Under the pieces are notes generated by a model, which was not told the DNA's origin, made no database searches, and saw only the letters and a program-made list of their open reading frames with translations. A DNA stretch of 64,000 bases from Prevotella sp. P5-50 (GTDB taxonomy: Bacteria > Bacteroidota > Bacteroidia > Bacteroidales > Bacteroidaceae): the NCBI RefSeq assembly GCF_002251295.1, contig NZ_NPJA01000041.1, positions 78,880 to 142,879 on the forward strand. The letters run 5' to 3'. The position numbers and the translations under genes are program-made. Every line of letters begins with the position of its first letter. The stretch's first letter is position 1. This document shows positions 8,032 to 16,610 of this stretch, piece by piece.

Positions 8032-9075
8032 ATGACCACGTTTGTACTCTCCCCATCCAAGGAAGAGTCAGAGAAATATACCTTGGATGACTGGGCAAAC
8101 CTCGCTGATGAAGGATTGGAAGCTTTGGATTCAGTCGGACTTTTACCCAAAGGCTTTAAGGAGAAGGTCAAGACCAATTTCCGCAATTCTATGAGTGTTG
8201 CTGCCTTGCATCGGGATTCCAAGTCTGGAACCCTTCACCTGCATCTTGACTGTTGCCGTGTGGATAATGACGGCAAGACCAACGATGTTCACGATGTTCA
8301 CATCAGAGCAATAAGGGCTGCGGAAATTATCAACGCAAGGCATGGTTGGGAGCAACCTCAGGAGGTTCGTGAAATGCGCCAACAAGATATAGCGGAGTTT
8401 TGCGAATATACCCTTCAGAAGATGGATAGTTTCGACATTGACCGTTACTTTGATATGCTTCGCATGAGAGGCTATGAGGTCAATCCAAGGTATGACACTA
8501 CTAACTGCAAACTTGTGGGCTACACCATCGGCAAGAATGCCTCAGTGTTCAAGGCTTCTGCCATCGGTCGAAAGTTCATGGTATCACAGCTTGAAGCCAC
8601 ATGGAAGAAGATGCATCCTAAGCCTACTCAGGTCAAGATGCGACCTGCTTCACCTTCCGTTTCACCGGCTCGCCCTGCTCGCCATGTTGCTCAGACAACG
8701 AAACCTACCCAGTCCAATTCTAAGCCATTGCCAGTTGCTACCAAGACTGCCTTCAATGTCAATGTTAGCGGTGAAATGAAGAGAATCTATATTCCGAACA
8801 CGGTCAAGGACATCTTCCTCAATGAGGTTCAGGTTCCTGATTCTGATATGACTGCATCAAGAGAGGACATTTCTCATGTAGGTATGCTTCTCTTCCTTGA
8901 TATGATTGATGCAGCAACAACCGTGTCCGAATCTTGTGGCGGTGGTGGTTCTGCTCCTTCCTCTGGTTGGGGTAAGGATGATGACGAAGACGAGCGTGAG
9001 CGGGCTCGCCGTTGCCTCCAGATGGCTCATGCCATGTGCAAGCCACCGCAGAAAAGACGTTCATTCCACCGTTAG
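8032..9075 (+). pseudogene. 5'-truncated mobilization relaxase
   Basis: The readable protein (about 347 residues from ATG 8032; the frame opens at GTG 7972) contains the relaxase metal-binding motif in SGTLHLHLDCCRVDNDGK, the HxHLHxxxNRxD-like element of HUH mobilization nucleases. It is preceded by TTFVLSPSKEESEKYTL, normally an internal stretch of these proteins. The N-terminal part with the catalytic Tyr and first motif is missing, replaced by repeat DNA. The C-terminal half is a Pro/Ser/Thr linker with an acidic, glycine-rich patch (SCGGGGSAPSSGWG). It is probably a dead remnant of a mobilizable element, although the remaining frame is intact. Confidence 0.75.
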
Positions 9076-9092
9076 ACAAATCCTACATATCA

Positions 9093-9710
9093 ATGAGAAG
9101 AACAAAACATGTAGAAGAACTCATCGAAGATGACGAGCAGAAGCCTGACTTCGATGACATGATGAACGAAGTCCAGGAAGAGATTGAAGAGCATGATGCC
9201 GAGGATGCTGTTGTCAGTCGTGCGCCTGAACTCAGGCAGTTGAGTGAGAACATTGACAAAGCGACCAACACTTGGATCAATGCAACTCTTCAACTGGAGT
9301 CTGCCATCCGTAAGTACAATTCAGCTCAGACTGCTCTTGGCAATGCCGTTGACACTATCAGTGGTAAGGTTGACACCATCAATACCCACATTGACAATGT
9401 TCTGAAGGATGCCCCAACCAAGTTGAAGGTTTCAGTCAGAGTCGATGATGTTGACTGGAAGAAGATTCAGGACATGTTCGACAAACAACATGAATGGATG
9501 ACCACTCAGATGCAGAAGCATATCCGTGAGGTCAATCAAATGTTTTATGAAGAACGTAGAAGGGTTCAGGAAAGGTACAAGGAGTACGACGGAACCTACC
9601 TCGGACACTATGTGCAGTATTTCTTCTGGTTCTTCTTTGTCCTTGGACTCGTTATTTTCGGCTTGGCTATCTTCCTGATGCTCGACAGTCACTACCACTG
9701 GACGAAGTAA
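9093..9710 (+). CDS. coiled-coil protein with C-terminal membrane anchor, relaxase-associated
   Basis: The frame is open from 9012, overlapping the relaxase, but the ATG at 9093 (MRRTKHVEELIEDDEQKPDF) lies just after the relaxase stop and is preferred; this gives 205 residues. The N-terminus is acidic. Residues about 55-165 are helical heptad-rich sequence (IDKATNTWINATLQLESAI...; TISGKVDTINTHIDNVLKD). A single transmembrane helix follows near the end (VQYFFWFFFVLGLVIFGLAI). Such proteins are found next to relaxases in Bacteroides mobilizable elements. The role is unknown; it may hold the relaxase at the membrane. Confidence 0.75.
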   Translation: MRRTKHVEELIEDDEQKPDFDDMMNEVQEEIEEHDAEDAVVSRAPELRQLSENIDKATNTWINATLQLESAIRKYNSAQTALGNAVDTISGKVDTINTHIDNVLKDAPTKLKVSVRVDDVDWKKIQDMFDKQHEWMTTQMQKHIREVNQMFYEERRRVQERYKEYDGTYLGHYVQYFFWFFFVLGLVIFGLAIFLMLDSHYHWTK

Positions 9711-9732
9711 TCTAATGTTTATACCCTCCAAA

Positions 9733-9779
9733 ATCCCTACGAAACTTGGCATAGTCTAAGTTTGTAGGGATATTTTTTT
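9733..9779 (+). terminator. rho-independent terminator after the mobilization genes
   Basis: ATCCCTAC (9733-9740) pairs with GTAGGGAT (9764-9771), with further pairing AAACTT/AAGTTT across one bulged G, followed by TATTTTTTTT. Confidence 0.9.
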
Positions 9780-9821
9780 TCTTGAAAACGTCATTTTCTT
9801 GAAAATGTGCACTATTGCCCG

Positions 9822-9852
9822 TTGTGGGAGCCAGATAGCATGAGTAACTTTG
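9822..9852 (+). promoter_or_regulatory. orphan forward promoter
   Basis: TTG at 9822-9824 and TAACTTTG at 9845-9852 are spaced 20 nt apart, a good Bacteroidetes promoter. No forward open reading frame follows; the next genes are on the other strand. Confidence 0.65.
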
Positions 9853-9856
9853 CACC

Positions 9857-9940
9857 GTCAAAATAAACGAGTGTAAACCTAATTGTTATAAAGTAAGCAT
9901 TCCGTAAACCACGTATAGATGGTTATGGAATACTTTTTAT
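9857..9940 (+). ncRNA. candidate small RNA or orphan leader
   Basis: The predicted transcript from the promoter just upstream runs about 40 nt and then meets a long stem: ATTCCGTAAACCA (9899-9911) against TGGTTATGGAAT (9920-9931), with an outer AAGTA/TACTT extension, followed by TTTTTATAT. It has promoter and terminator but no open reading frame. It resembles an attenuation leader that has lost its gene. Inference only. Confidence 0.45.
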
Positions 9941-9978
9941 ATAGTCCGCTAAATGGGAATTTACAATTCTGATATACT

Positions 9979-10728
9979 TCAGATGTAGGTTGCCGTTTCT
10001 AAAGCAATATAAAGTTTGTTTAAACTATGGTTGGCATTGTTCAAGCCTTTGGCTTCATATCCATTTGTATCCAAAATGTCACCTGTTTCAAAAAAAGCAT
10101 ACAACTTCAAATTGTAGAAGTCGCACACAGATTGAACTCCAGCCAATTCCATTTCTACAGCGATGCACCCTTCTTCCATACGTTTGCGTACAAGTCCTTT
10201 TGTTTCTCTGATCATCGAATCTGTCGTCCATATTTTACCTGTAATATATGGTACAGATAATTTGTCGAAAATTATGGAAAGTTCCTTGCTTGCGGCTATA
10301 TCAATATAGTCGGATGGTGCTGCAAAATAATATGAACACCCGTCCCCTCTGTAACTTTGTGTCGGTATGATAAATCTACCTTGTGTGGTTGTACGGTCAA
10401 GACTGCCACAGGAACCGAACATAATGAACTTTGATGCTCCAGTTAGCCAGCTTGCAAGATGACATTGAGAGGATGCTACTGCTGAACCTATTCCTGACAG
10501 GTAGAAAGTTATCGTAACTCCTTTATAAGTTGTTTTATAGATATGCGTATCGCCATTGCAAGCCGGCATAGTTGCAATAATTTCAGATTCGTAGGAATCA
10601 AGTAAATGCCGATGAATCTCCTTCGAGAATATTATCAGGCATATATCTGCAAAATCTCCACGTCTGCCGTAGAAATCAAACAGATTGATCATTGGTTCAG
10701 TTTCAATATCATAACTATCAGTAATCAT
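9979..10728 (-). CDS. nucleoside phosphorylase-family protein
   Basis: The 249-residue protein belongs to the PNP/UDP phosphorylase (phosphorylase_1) superfamily. Visible elements are the phosphate-site region GIGSAVASSQCHLASWL, the strand and turn FIMFGSCGSLDR, the substrate-site segment CIAVEMELAGVQSVCDF with its EMEL motif, and the late FFETGDILD region where many family members have a catalytic Asp. The family cleaves purine or uracil nucleosides with phosphate. The exact substrate is unclear. It lies 11 bp downstream of the lincosamide nucleotidyltransferase gene in the same transcript, so it is probably cargo of the same mobile segment. Confidence 0.82.
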   Translation of the reverse strand: MITDSYDIETEPMINLFDFYGRRGDFADICLIIFSKEIHRHLLDSYESEIIATMPACNGDTHIYKTTYKGVTITFYLSGIGSAVASSQCHLASWLTGASKFIMFGSCGSLDRTTTQGRFIIPTQSYRGDGCSYYFAAPSDYIDIAASKELSIIFDKLSVPYITGKIWTTDSMIRETKGLVRKRMEEGCIAVEMELAGVQSVCDFYNLKLYAFFETGDILDTNGYEAKGLNNANHSLNKLYIALETATYI

Positions 10729-10739
10729 AGCATATTGAA

Positions 10740-11240
10740 TCAGATGTGAGTTTTATATTGCTCCGGTATCTCAAGATTGAAAGTTCTGCATAATAACAGG
10801 ACGTCGTGGACATCATTTTCATCGTATTCATATCCAAGATGGAACTGTACCTGTGCCTCCGGGTTTATGCATGTTACCTCAATATTCCCGATATTTCCTT
10901 TACCTGAGAAAGTTTCGCTTGGGAAAGTGTATCCGTCATATAGAATTCCATCTTCGACATATTCGAAACAATGCAGATCGATTATTCTTCCGTTGTCATC
11001 TTTCCAGACAGTATGGCTATCGGTCGTATAGTCCATTACAACTTCTCTGTATCCCTTCCAGGTAATCACGGATATGGCCTTACCATAGTCTTTCTTCTCT
11101 ACGAACAGATCGATGTCGTTATGTATTCTTGTTTCTCTGCCTATAAGTGCATCGACACCCCAACCGCCGTCCAGAAACACCTTTACAGATGCTTCAGACA
11201 GCATTTCAAGAATCTCACATGCATCAAAATAAGTGACCAT
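10740..11240 (-). CDS. lincosamide nucleotidyltransferase, Lnu family
   Basis: The 166-residue protein has the Lnu/LinA nucleotidyltransferase core: VFLDGGWGVDALIGRETRIH followed by NDIDLFVE, which supplies the paired Asp residues for metal and nucleotide binding. The C-terminal segment NPEAQVQFHLGYEY is also typical. Lnu enzymes adenylylate lincomycin and clindamycin. The length matches the LnuA/C/AN2-type enzymes (about 160-170 residues). Related genes are carried by Bacteroides mobilizable elements such as NBU2, which fits the relaxase remnant nearby. The resistance phenotype and the exact allele are not shown by sequence reading alone. Confidence 0.82.
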   Translation of the reverse strand: MVTYFDACEILEMLSEASVKVFLDGGWGVDALIGRETRIHNDIDLFVEKKDYGKAISVITWKGYREVVMDYTTDSHTVWKDDNGRIIDLHCFEYVEDGILYDGYTFPSETFSGKGNIGNIEVTCINPEAQVQFHLGYEYDENDVHDVLLLCRTFNLEIPEQYKTHI

Positions 11241-11268
11241 AAAATTGCAATTAAAATAAACTTTGGTG

Positions 11269-11276
11269 CAAAGTTA
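11269..11276 (-). promoter_or_regulatory. -7 box of the Lnu-phosphorylase operon
   Basis: The reverse strand reads TAACTTTG, an exact TAnnTTTG match, 28 nt before the ATG at 11240. The -33 box is weak. Confidence 0.55.
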
Positions 11277-11702
11277 ATAAAATTCCGTGAGACTAAAGAG
11301 ACTTATACGTAGAAAGTTAAACATACAACTGTATTTTCGCAGAAAATACTATAAAATGCCACCTGAAAAGCCCACTTTTCGTGCACATTTTTCCAACTAA
11401 AGCCATTTTTTCAACCTGATTGCTGAAACGACAATAAGGTTCACAATACCTGATTTTGCACCTTCAGGAACGCAGCACAAAATGATAGAAAATGAAAATT
11501 TCCGTTCATTTCCGTGTTAAGATATGTTAAGCAGATGTTTTCATTTTGGGGTTTTTGAAATTTTTGTTTCCAGTTTGTTTCTTTTGGTACTTTTTGCTTT
11601 TTGGGAGTGTTGATATTTAGCACTTTACAATTCGGAAGCAGATTCTCAAGAAGAAGATAATGAGTGGGTACAATCACAGAATCTTCCCTGTTTTTTTCTT
11701 TT

Positions 11703-11832
11703 CCAAAACTGTTATCTGTTATTTGTACCGCAAAAAATTCATTTATGGAAACTGTCAACTGTCAAACTGTAACGCAAAAAAATCGTTTTCAAAAACTGTA
11801 ATACTGTAAGCTGTAAGGATTGTAACGCAAAA
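11703..11832 (+). repeat. CTGTWA dispersed repeats, copy D (composite)
   Basis: Three cores follow each other: CCAAAACTGTTATCTGTTAT at 11703, GGAAACTGTCAACTGTCAAA ending CTGTAACGC at about 11747, and CAAAAACTGTAATACTGTAA at about 11791 ending TGTAACGC. The family consists of short CTGTWA or CTGTCA tandem units preceded by CAAAA or GGAAA and closed by a [T/A]ACGC tail. The gap 11241-11922 otherwise shows no credible gene. Confidence 0.85.
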
Positions 11833-11922
11833 ATGAAGTCTGAAGTTTGAAGTCTGAGAGAGTGGTCTTTATCATCCTACGAAAATCTTTCTCTGTGTTC
11901 TCCGTGTGGTCCGTGGATTTTT

Positions 11923-12234
11923 TTAGTTGCCTACGGCAAGAAATACATAATAGCTGGCATCTTCATCTATTATCTTGGAATAGAGATAGCGTTTCAGAAC
12001 CATCGGATTGGTCAAATCCTCCCCAGTAATATCCTCATCCACATCAAAAGACACCATGATTATGTTTTTCTTAGGTACACCTTGACTCACCAAATAGTCA
12101 TGATAAACCTTTTTCAGAAGCCACGACTTACCACATCGATGAGTCCCCGTAATGATTTTCACCTCACCATTGTCTCGCCGATGAATCAGCTTTTGCAGAT
12201 AAATCTGTCTATTTACATACGTTGCCATAATCAT
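11923..12234 (-). pseudogene. N-terminal fragment of an AAA-type ATPase
   Basis: The 101-103-residue frame (MATYVNRQIYLQKLIHRRD...) matches the start of the common Bacteroidales ATP-binding proteins of the DUF4143/AAA_14 type (usually about 400 residues). The Walker A region reads GTHRCGKS. The frame stops after LAVGN exactly where repeat DNA begins (TCTCTGTGTTCTCCGTGTGG, reverse strand direction), so about three quarters of the gene are lost. It is not expected to be functional. Confidence 0.75.
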
Positions 12235-12407
12235 TTATTCCGATTTTACTGCAAATTTACAATAAATTCCGAATAGGGTAATCGTTTTGGTAAGGCAAAG
12301 CCATTTTTATAACATTTATTAACCGAGCAAACACTGAAAATCAGATAAATAAAACAGGGACGGGAAACAGGGACAGTTCTGTTCCACTCAGTTCCCTTGT
12401 ACTTCCT

Positions 12408-12520
12408 TTTTTTTGCTTTTCAAAAACTGTTATACTGTTATATTGTCACGCTTGTAACGCAGAAATTGTTTTTGGAAACTGTTATCTGTTATCTGTTATT
12501 TGTTATTTCTAACGCTTGGG
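12408..12520 (+). repeat. CTGTWA dispersed repeats, copy E
   Basis: CAAAAACTGTTATACTGTTA ending TTGTCACGC and TGTAACGC, then GGAAACTGTTATCTGTTATC with two more units ending CTAACGCTTGG. Confidence 0.85.
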
Positions 12521-12555
12521 AATGAATGGCGTTGTCCCGTGCGTACAATTTCACG

Positions 12556-12919
12556 GGTTTTACTTTTGTCCTTACAGGACGTTCTGTAAAATAATTGTAC
12601 ATACCCAAGGCGTTACCCTGGGCTATGAAAATATTGCCCCATTCGGGGCATTAGTAACCAAATAAGTAGTGGCGGTCTGGTAACACGACAAGCAAAGCGG
12701 ATCCACGGAGCACACAGAGGACACGTGGCACAACCTTACGAAATTTTGGTGGTGCAAAGTTACGTATTACAACACGGAATTACGAATCCACGGAACACAT
12801 GGAATTCCATACAATCAACGGCGGTCTGAAAGCCCAATGGCTTCCATAGCCCAGGGCAACGCCCTGAGGACATCATATAGCATATCTAACCACGTCCTGT
12901 AAGGACAAAAGTAAAAACC
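12556..12919. repeat. REP-like inverted-repeat composite
   Basis: The left arm (12556-12628) runs from GGGTTTTACTTTTGTCCTTA through the palindrome GTCCTTACAGGAC to GGCGTTACCCTGGGCTATG. The right arm (12844-12919) carries the same sequence in reverse complement (CCATAGCCCAGGGCAACGCC to CGTCCTGTAAGGACAAAAGT). The centre holds a TGCCCC/GGGGCA hairpin (12634-12650), two copies of GGCGGTCTG and ATCCACGGAnCACA motifs. No transposase is present. It looks like a REPIN or MITE-type non-autonomous element. Confidence 0.8.
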
Positions 12920-12929
12920 ATGCGATATT

Positions 12930-13020
12930 TTTGCTTTTCAAAAACTGTAATACTGTAACGCTTGTAACGCAAAAAATTCGTTTTTGGAAACTGTCAACTG
13001 TCAAACTGTAACGCTTGCGA
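12930..13020 (+). repeat. CTGTWA dispersed repeats, copy F
   Basis: CAAAAACTGTAATACTGTAA ending CGCTTGTAACGC, then GGAAACTGTCAACTGTCAAA ending CTGTAACGC, followed by TTGCGATTGACATTGG, which is also found after copy B. Confidence 0.85.
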
Positions 13021-13145
13021 TTGACATTGGTTTTTCTCTTATGATGTCGGAAATGTACGATTTTTTATCTATACACAATGTTAGGAAAGTGATAATATAT
13101 TGTTAATAAATTTGCCTGATTGTGACACTCAAAGAATGATTCTTT

Positions 13146-13247
13146 TTAAGACATACGCTTCCCCATAGCCTTGTCGTAGAGTTCATCGAGTCTGTTGGCA
13201 AAGTCATGGTGACGTAGTCCGGTAATCGCGAATCTGTATGTGGTCAT
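13146..13247 (-). CDS. 33-residue open reading frame, possible small protein or gene fragment
   Basis: The frame begins MTTYRFAITGLRHHDFANRL and ends KAMGKRMS. Its composition looks like real protein and it is the only plausible coding stretch in 12235-14384. It may be the fragment of a larger gene broken by the repeats. No family is recognised. Confidence 0.3.
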   Translation of the reverse strand: MTTYRFAITGLRHHDFANRLDELYDKAMGKRMS

Positions 13248-13404
13248 GATCAGGATTTTTATGTGGGCTTTTTATTTTAGCGACAAAAGTAGTAAATATT
13301 TTCAAAATGACAAAAAGAAATGGGAAGAATAACGCTCGATTTCTCTATTTTGGGTTTAGACACGCATCTATGAGTGTTAAAAACTATTTACATGTGACAA
13401 GCAT

Positions 13405-13640
<236 letters not shown>

Positions 13641-13827
13641 AAAAATACCGTTTTCGGCTCTTTTCTTTACAGCACCTAACATCGCAACCATGATCCTACC
13701 ACAACTTCAAGCCAATAAAAGTATAGTGCTCCACCTATCTTCCTTATATTCAGCAATATACGATAATCACCAAGATTTATACTTCAAAATTTGGCTTTTG
13801 TAACCAACTGATACACAGAGAAATGTA

Positions 13828-13869
13828 ACAAGCCGTGGGAAAAGTGGTCACAAGCCGTGGGAAAAGTGG
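13828..13869. repeat. 20-bp direct repeat
   Basis: ACAAGCCGTGGGAAAAGTGG occurs at 13828-13847 and 13850-13869 with a 2-bp spacer. Confidence 0.9.
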
Positions 13870-13891
13870 AACAACCGATTATTTTTCTTCG

Positions 13892-13899
13892 TACCTTTG
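13892..13899 (+). promoter_or_regulatory. -7 box without a downstream gene
   Basis: TACCTTTG followed by CAC is an exact TAnnTTTG match. No clear -33 box was found. The next gene on this strand is 2.7 kb away, so a non-coding transcript is possible. Confidence 0.4.
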
Positions 13900-13903
13900 C
13901 ACT

Positions 13904-14007
13904 GGCGTCCAAGATAGGCGGCACCGTGGTTCAAGAGAGAATCACTCATCGCACAGAACATTCCGTCCGCACACAGACGTGGGCAACTCCTCAGTAAGTC
14001 ACCAGTG
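13904..14007 (+). ncRNA. candidate non-coding RNA
   Basis: Starting about five bases after the -7 box, this GC-richer segment contrasts with its AT-rich surroundings. CACTGG at 13900-13905 can pair with CCAGTG at 14002-14007, closing a domain of about 100 nt. No open reading frame of interest is present. It matches no RNA family that I can recognise by eye. Confidence 0.25.
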
Positions 14008-14194
14008 AATCCGCACTAAATCCCAAAATTAGGCGGACAACGATGGGACAAAATGGGAGGAACATGGGAACTGAAAAGGAGAAACCGACGATGTGGGAAT
14101 GGGTGCGATATTGCTAATTTATTGCTACAACAAACTAATCGAAAAAACGGGAAAACGACTTGCCATTTTCCAATGGGACGCATCAAGGACATGT

Positions 14195-14262
14195 TAACGC
14201 AGTGTGACAATATAAGCGTGACAATATAACAGTATAACAGTTTTTGAAAAGCAAAAACGGGT
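14195..14262 (-). repeat. CTGTWA dispersed repeat, copy I (reverse)
   Basis: Reverse orientation of the motif: GCGTGACAATATAACAGTAT followed by AACAGTTTTTGAAAAGC, preceded by TTAACGCAGTGTGACAATAT. Confidence 0.8.
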
Positions 14263-14315
14263 GGCAATGGTAGGGGGGCGAGGTCGATAAAAAGATAAAA
14301 ACCGACGGGAAGAAA

Positions 14316-14358
14316 CAAAAAAAATCCCGACCACACCGGTTGAGAGCGGGTCGGGATT
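14316..14358 (-). terminator. htpG terminator
   Basis: AATCCCGACC (14323-14332) pairs with GGTCGGGATT (14349-14358). On the reverse strand the stem is followed by an eight-base T run. It lies 27 bp after the htpG stop. Confidence 0.92.
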
Positions 14359-14384
14359 GTGATCATGGAGCGTATGAAAACGCT

Positions 14385-16439
14385 TTATTTGATGAGCTCA
14401 ACGCTACGCTGCAAGAACTTGTCGAGCGCTTCGCCCTTGAGCATGCCGTTCTGCAGGAGTGCAAGGTCGATGAGCTGATGTACGACAGCGTTCTGCTTGC
14501 CAAAGTCGGCAAACAACTGCTGCTTCTTGTTTTTCTGCTCGGCGATGGCCTTCTCGGTGTTGGCTTTGTCGTCTTTCTCCTCCTGTGAGAGTTCTTCGGG
14601 CTTCTTGCCTTCTTGCGACTGGCGCAGGGCAGCCAAACGAGCCTCTTGTCCGCGCAATTCGCTCTCGATGGGTTTGAGGGCATCGGCTGTAGATGAACCA
14701 CACTCGTCGAGTACGCGTTTCACAAGGGGATGGTCGCTGTTGAGCACGAGGTTGAACGAGTCGGGCATCTGGGCATAGAAATTCATGCCAGCCTGGAAGC
14801 GGCTCATCTCCTTCATACGACGCATGTATTCGTTCTGGGTGATCATGACAGGACGGGCATTGGCACCGAGCGCCTGAACTTCGACCATAAACTCGGTCTT
14901 GTCGAGATGGGGAAGCTGAGAACGGAATACAGATGACAAATTGGCAGACTCGTCGTCGCTCAAGGTACTTTTTGGCGCATCGTCTTTCACGATGAGGCGG
15001 TCGATGATGTCAGCATCGACACGGGTGAAGCGACTCTTCTCAAACTTCTGTTCGAGCATCTGGATGGCAGGCACGTCAAGCTGTCCGTCGAGCAGGAGCA
15101 CGCTGTAACCCTTGTCTTTGGCAGCCTGAATGTAGCTGTACTGCTCTTCGCGGTCGGTGGCATAGAGATAGACGAGGGTGTCGTCCTTGTCTTTCTGAGT
15201 GCTCTCGATGAGTTGTCTGTATTCCTCGAAAGTGAAGTATTTGCCTTCGGTATCTTTGAGCAGGGCAAAGTCTTTGGCGCGGTCGTAGAAGTTTTCGTCG
15301 CTCAACATACCGTAGTTGATGAAGAGTTTCAGGTCGTCCCATTTCTCCTCATAGCCCTTGCGGTCTTCTTTGAAGATGGCTTGCAAGCGGTCGGAAACCT
15401 TCTTGGTGATATAGGTGGAAATCTTCTTCACCTCGCGGTCGCTCTGGAGGTAGCTGCGGCTGACGTTCAGAGGAATGTCGGGTGAGTCGATGACGCCATG
15501 GAGCAGGGTGAGAAACTCTGGCACGATGCCTTCCACCTGGTCGGTGACAAACACCTGGTTGCAGTAGAGCTGAATCTTGTTGCGCTGCAGTTCGATGTTG
15601 GACTTGATGCGTGGGAAATAGAGAATACCCGTGAGGTTGAAGGGGTAATCCACATTGAGGTGAATCCAGAAAAGGGGTTCGTCGTGCATGGGGTAGAGGG
15701 TGCGGTAGAACGACTTGTAGTCCTCATCCTTGAGGGTTGAGGGAGCCTTGGTCCAGAGGGGTTCTACGCTGTTGATGACATGGTCTTCATCGGTATCCTG
15801 CATCTTACCGTCTTTCCACTCCTGTTTCTTGCCGAATACCACGGGCACGGCCATGAACTTGCAGTATTTATTGAGCAATTCTTCAATCTTGTTCTTCTCC
15901 AGGAATTCCTTGCAGTCGTCATCTACATGGAGCACGATGTCGGAACCGCGGTCAGCCTTGTCTGCCTCGTCGATCTCGTAGGCAGGACTGCCGTCGCATG
16001 ACCATTTGACAGCCTTTGCGCCATCTTTGTAGCTCTTGGTGATGATATCCACCCGCTTCGCCACCATGAACGAAGAGTAGAAACCGAGTCCGAAGTGTCC
16101 GATGATATTGTTGGCATTGTCCTTGTACTTCTCCAAGAAGTCGTTCACGCCAGAGAATGCAATCTGATTGATGTATTTGTCGATTTCCTCTTCGGTCATA
16201 CCGATACCGCGGTCGCTGATGGTGATAGTGCCTTTCTCGGCATCGAGGCTGACACGCACGGCAAGGTCGCCCAGTTCGCCCTTGAACTCACCCTGCTGAG
16301 CGAGTGTCTTGAGCTTCTGAGTGGCATCGACAGCGTTGGACACCATTTCACGAAGGAAAATCTCATGATCGCTATAGAGAAACTTTTTGATGACGGGGAA
16401 GATGTTCTCTGTAGTAACCCCAATATTACCTTTTTGCAT
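14385..16439 (-). CDS. htpG: molecular chaperone HtpG (Hsp90)
   Basis: The frame extends to 16547, but the ATG at 16439 (MQKGNIGVTTENIFPVIKKF) is the conserved start and gives 684 residues. The ATPase domain is clear: EIFLREMVSNAVDATQKL (catalytic Glu and Asn), DRGIGMTEEEIDKYINQIA and GHFGLGFYSSFMV. The middle domain has LNVSRSYLQSDREVKKI with the conserved Arg. The C-terminal region has a charged helical insert (GKKPEELSQEEKDDKANTEK) found in Bacteroidetes members. HtpG is a cytosolic dimeric ATP-driven chaperone. It is divergent from the pseudokinase gene. Confidence 0.97.
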   Translation of the reverse strand: MQKGNIGVTTENIFPVIKKFLYSDHEIFLREMVSNAVDATQKLKTLAQQGEFKGELGDLAVRVSLDAEKGTITISDRGIGMTEEEIDKYINQIAFSGVNDFLEKYKDNANNIIGHFGLGFYSSFMVAKRVDIITKSYKDGAKAVKWSCDGSPAYEIDEADKADRGSDIVLHVDDDCKEFLEKNKIEELLNKYCKFMAVPVVFGKKQEWKDGKMQDTDEDHVINSVEPLWTKAPSTLKDEDYKSFYRTLYPMHDEPLFWIHLNVDYPFNLTGILYFPRIKSNIELQRNKIQLYCNQVFVTDQVEGIVPEFLTLLHGVIDSPDIPLNVSRSYLQSDREVKKISTYITKKVSDRLQAIFKEDRKGYEEKWDDLKLFINYGMLSDENFYDRAKDFALLKDTEGKYFTFEEYRQLIESTQKDKDDTLVYLYATDREEQYSYIQAAKDKGYSVLLLDGQLDVPAIQMLEQKFEKSRFTRVDADIIDRLIVKDDAPKSTLSDDESANLSSVFRSQLPHLDKTEFMVEVQALGANARPVMITQNEYMRRMKEMSRFQAGMNFYAQMPDSFNLVLNSDHPLVKRVLDECGSSTADALKPIESELRGQEARLAALRQSQEGKKPEELSQEEKDDKANTEKAIAEQKNKKQQLFADFGKQNAVVHQLIDLALLQNGMLKGEALDKFLQRSVELIK

Positions 16440-16551
16440 GATAGTATATCTTATGTTTTGTTTGCTATGACATACACTTTGCAAATTGCGTGCCAATCTT
16501 CTGATGCTGTCATCGATTTTTGAGAAAAGGGATGAAAAAAACAGCACTATT

Positions 16552-16583
16552 GTTGTTCGGTTCAGAAATTATGATTACTTTTG
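16552..16583 (+). promoter_or_regulatory. promoter of the pseudokinase operon
   Basis: TTG at 16552-16554 (and again at 16555) and TACTTTTG at 16576-16583 are correctly spaced. The transcript should start near 16588, 23 nt before the ATG. Confidence 0.7.
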
Positions 16584-16610
16584 CGCCACATAATTCTAAA
16601 AGTATCAACG

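Noticed and set aside
11441..11758. 105-residue reverse open frame beginning MTVSINEFF
   Set aside because: Its front half is translated CTGTWA repeat DNA and the rest has no protein-like pattern or promoter. It is taken as chance.
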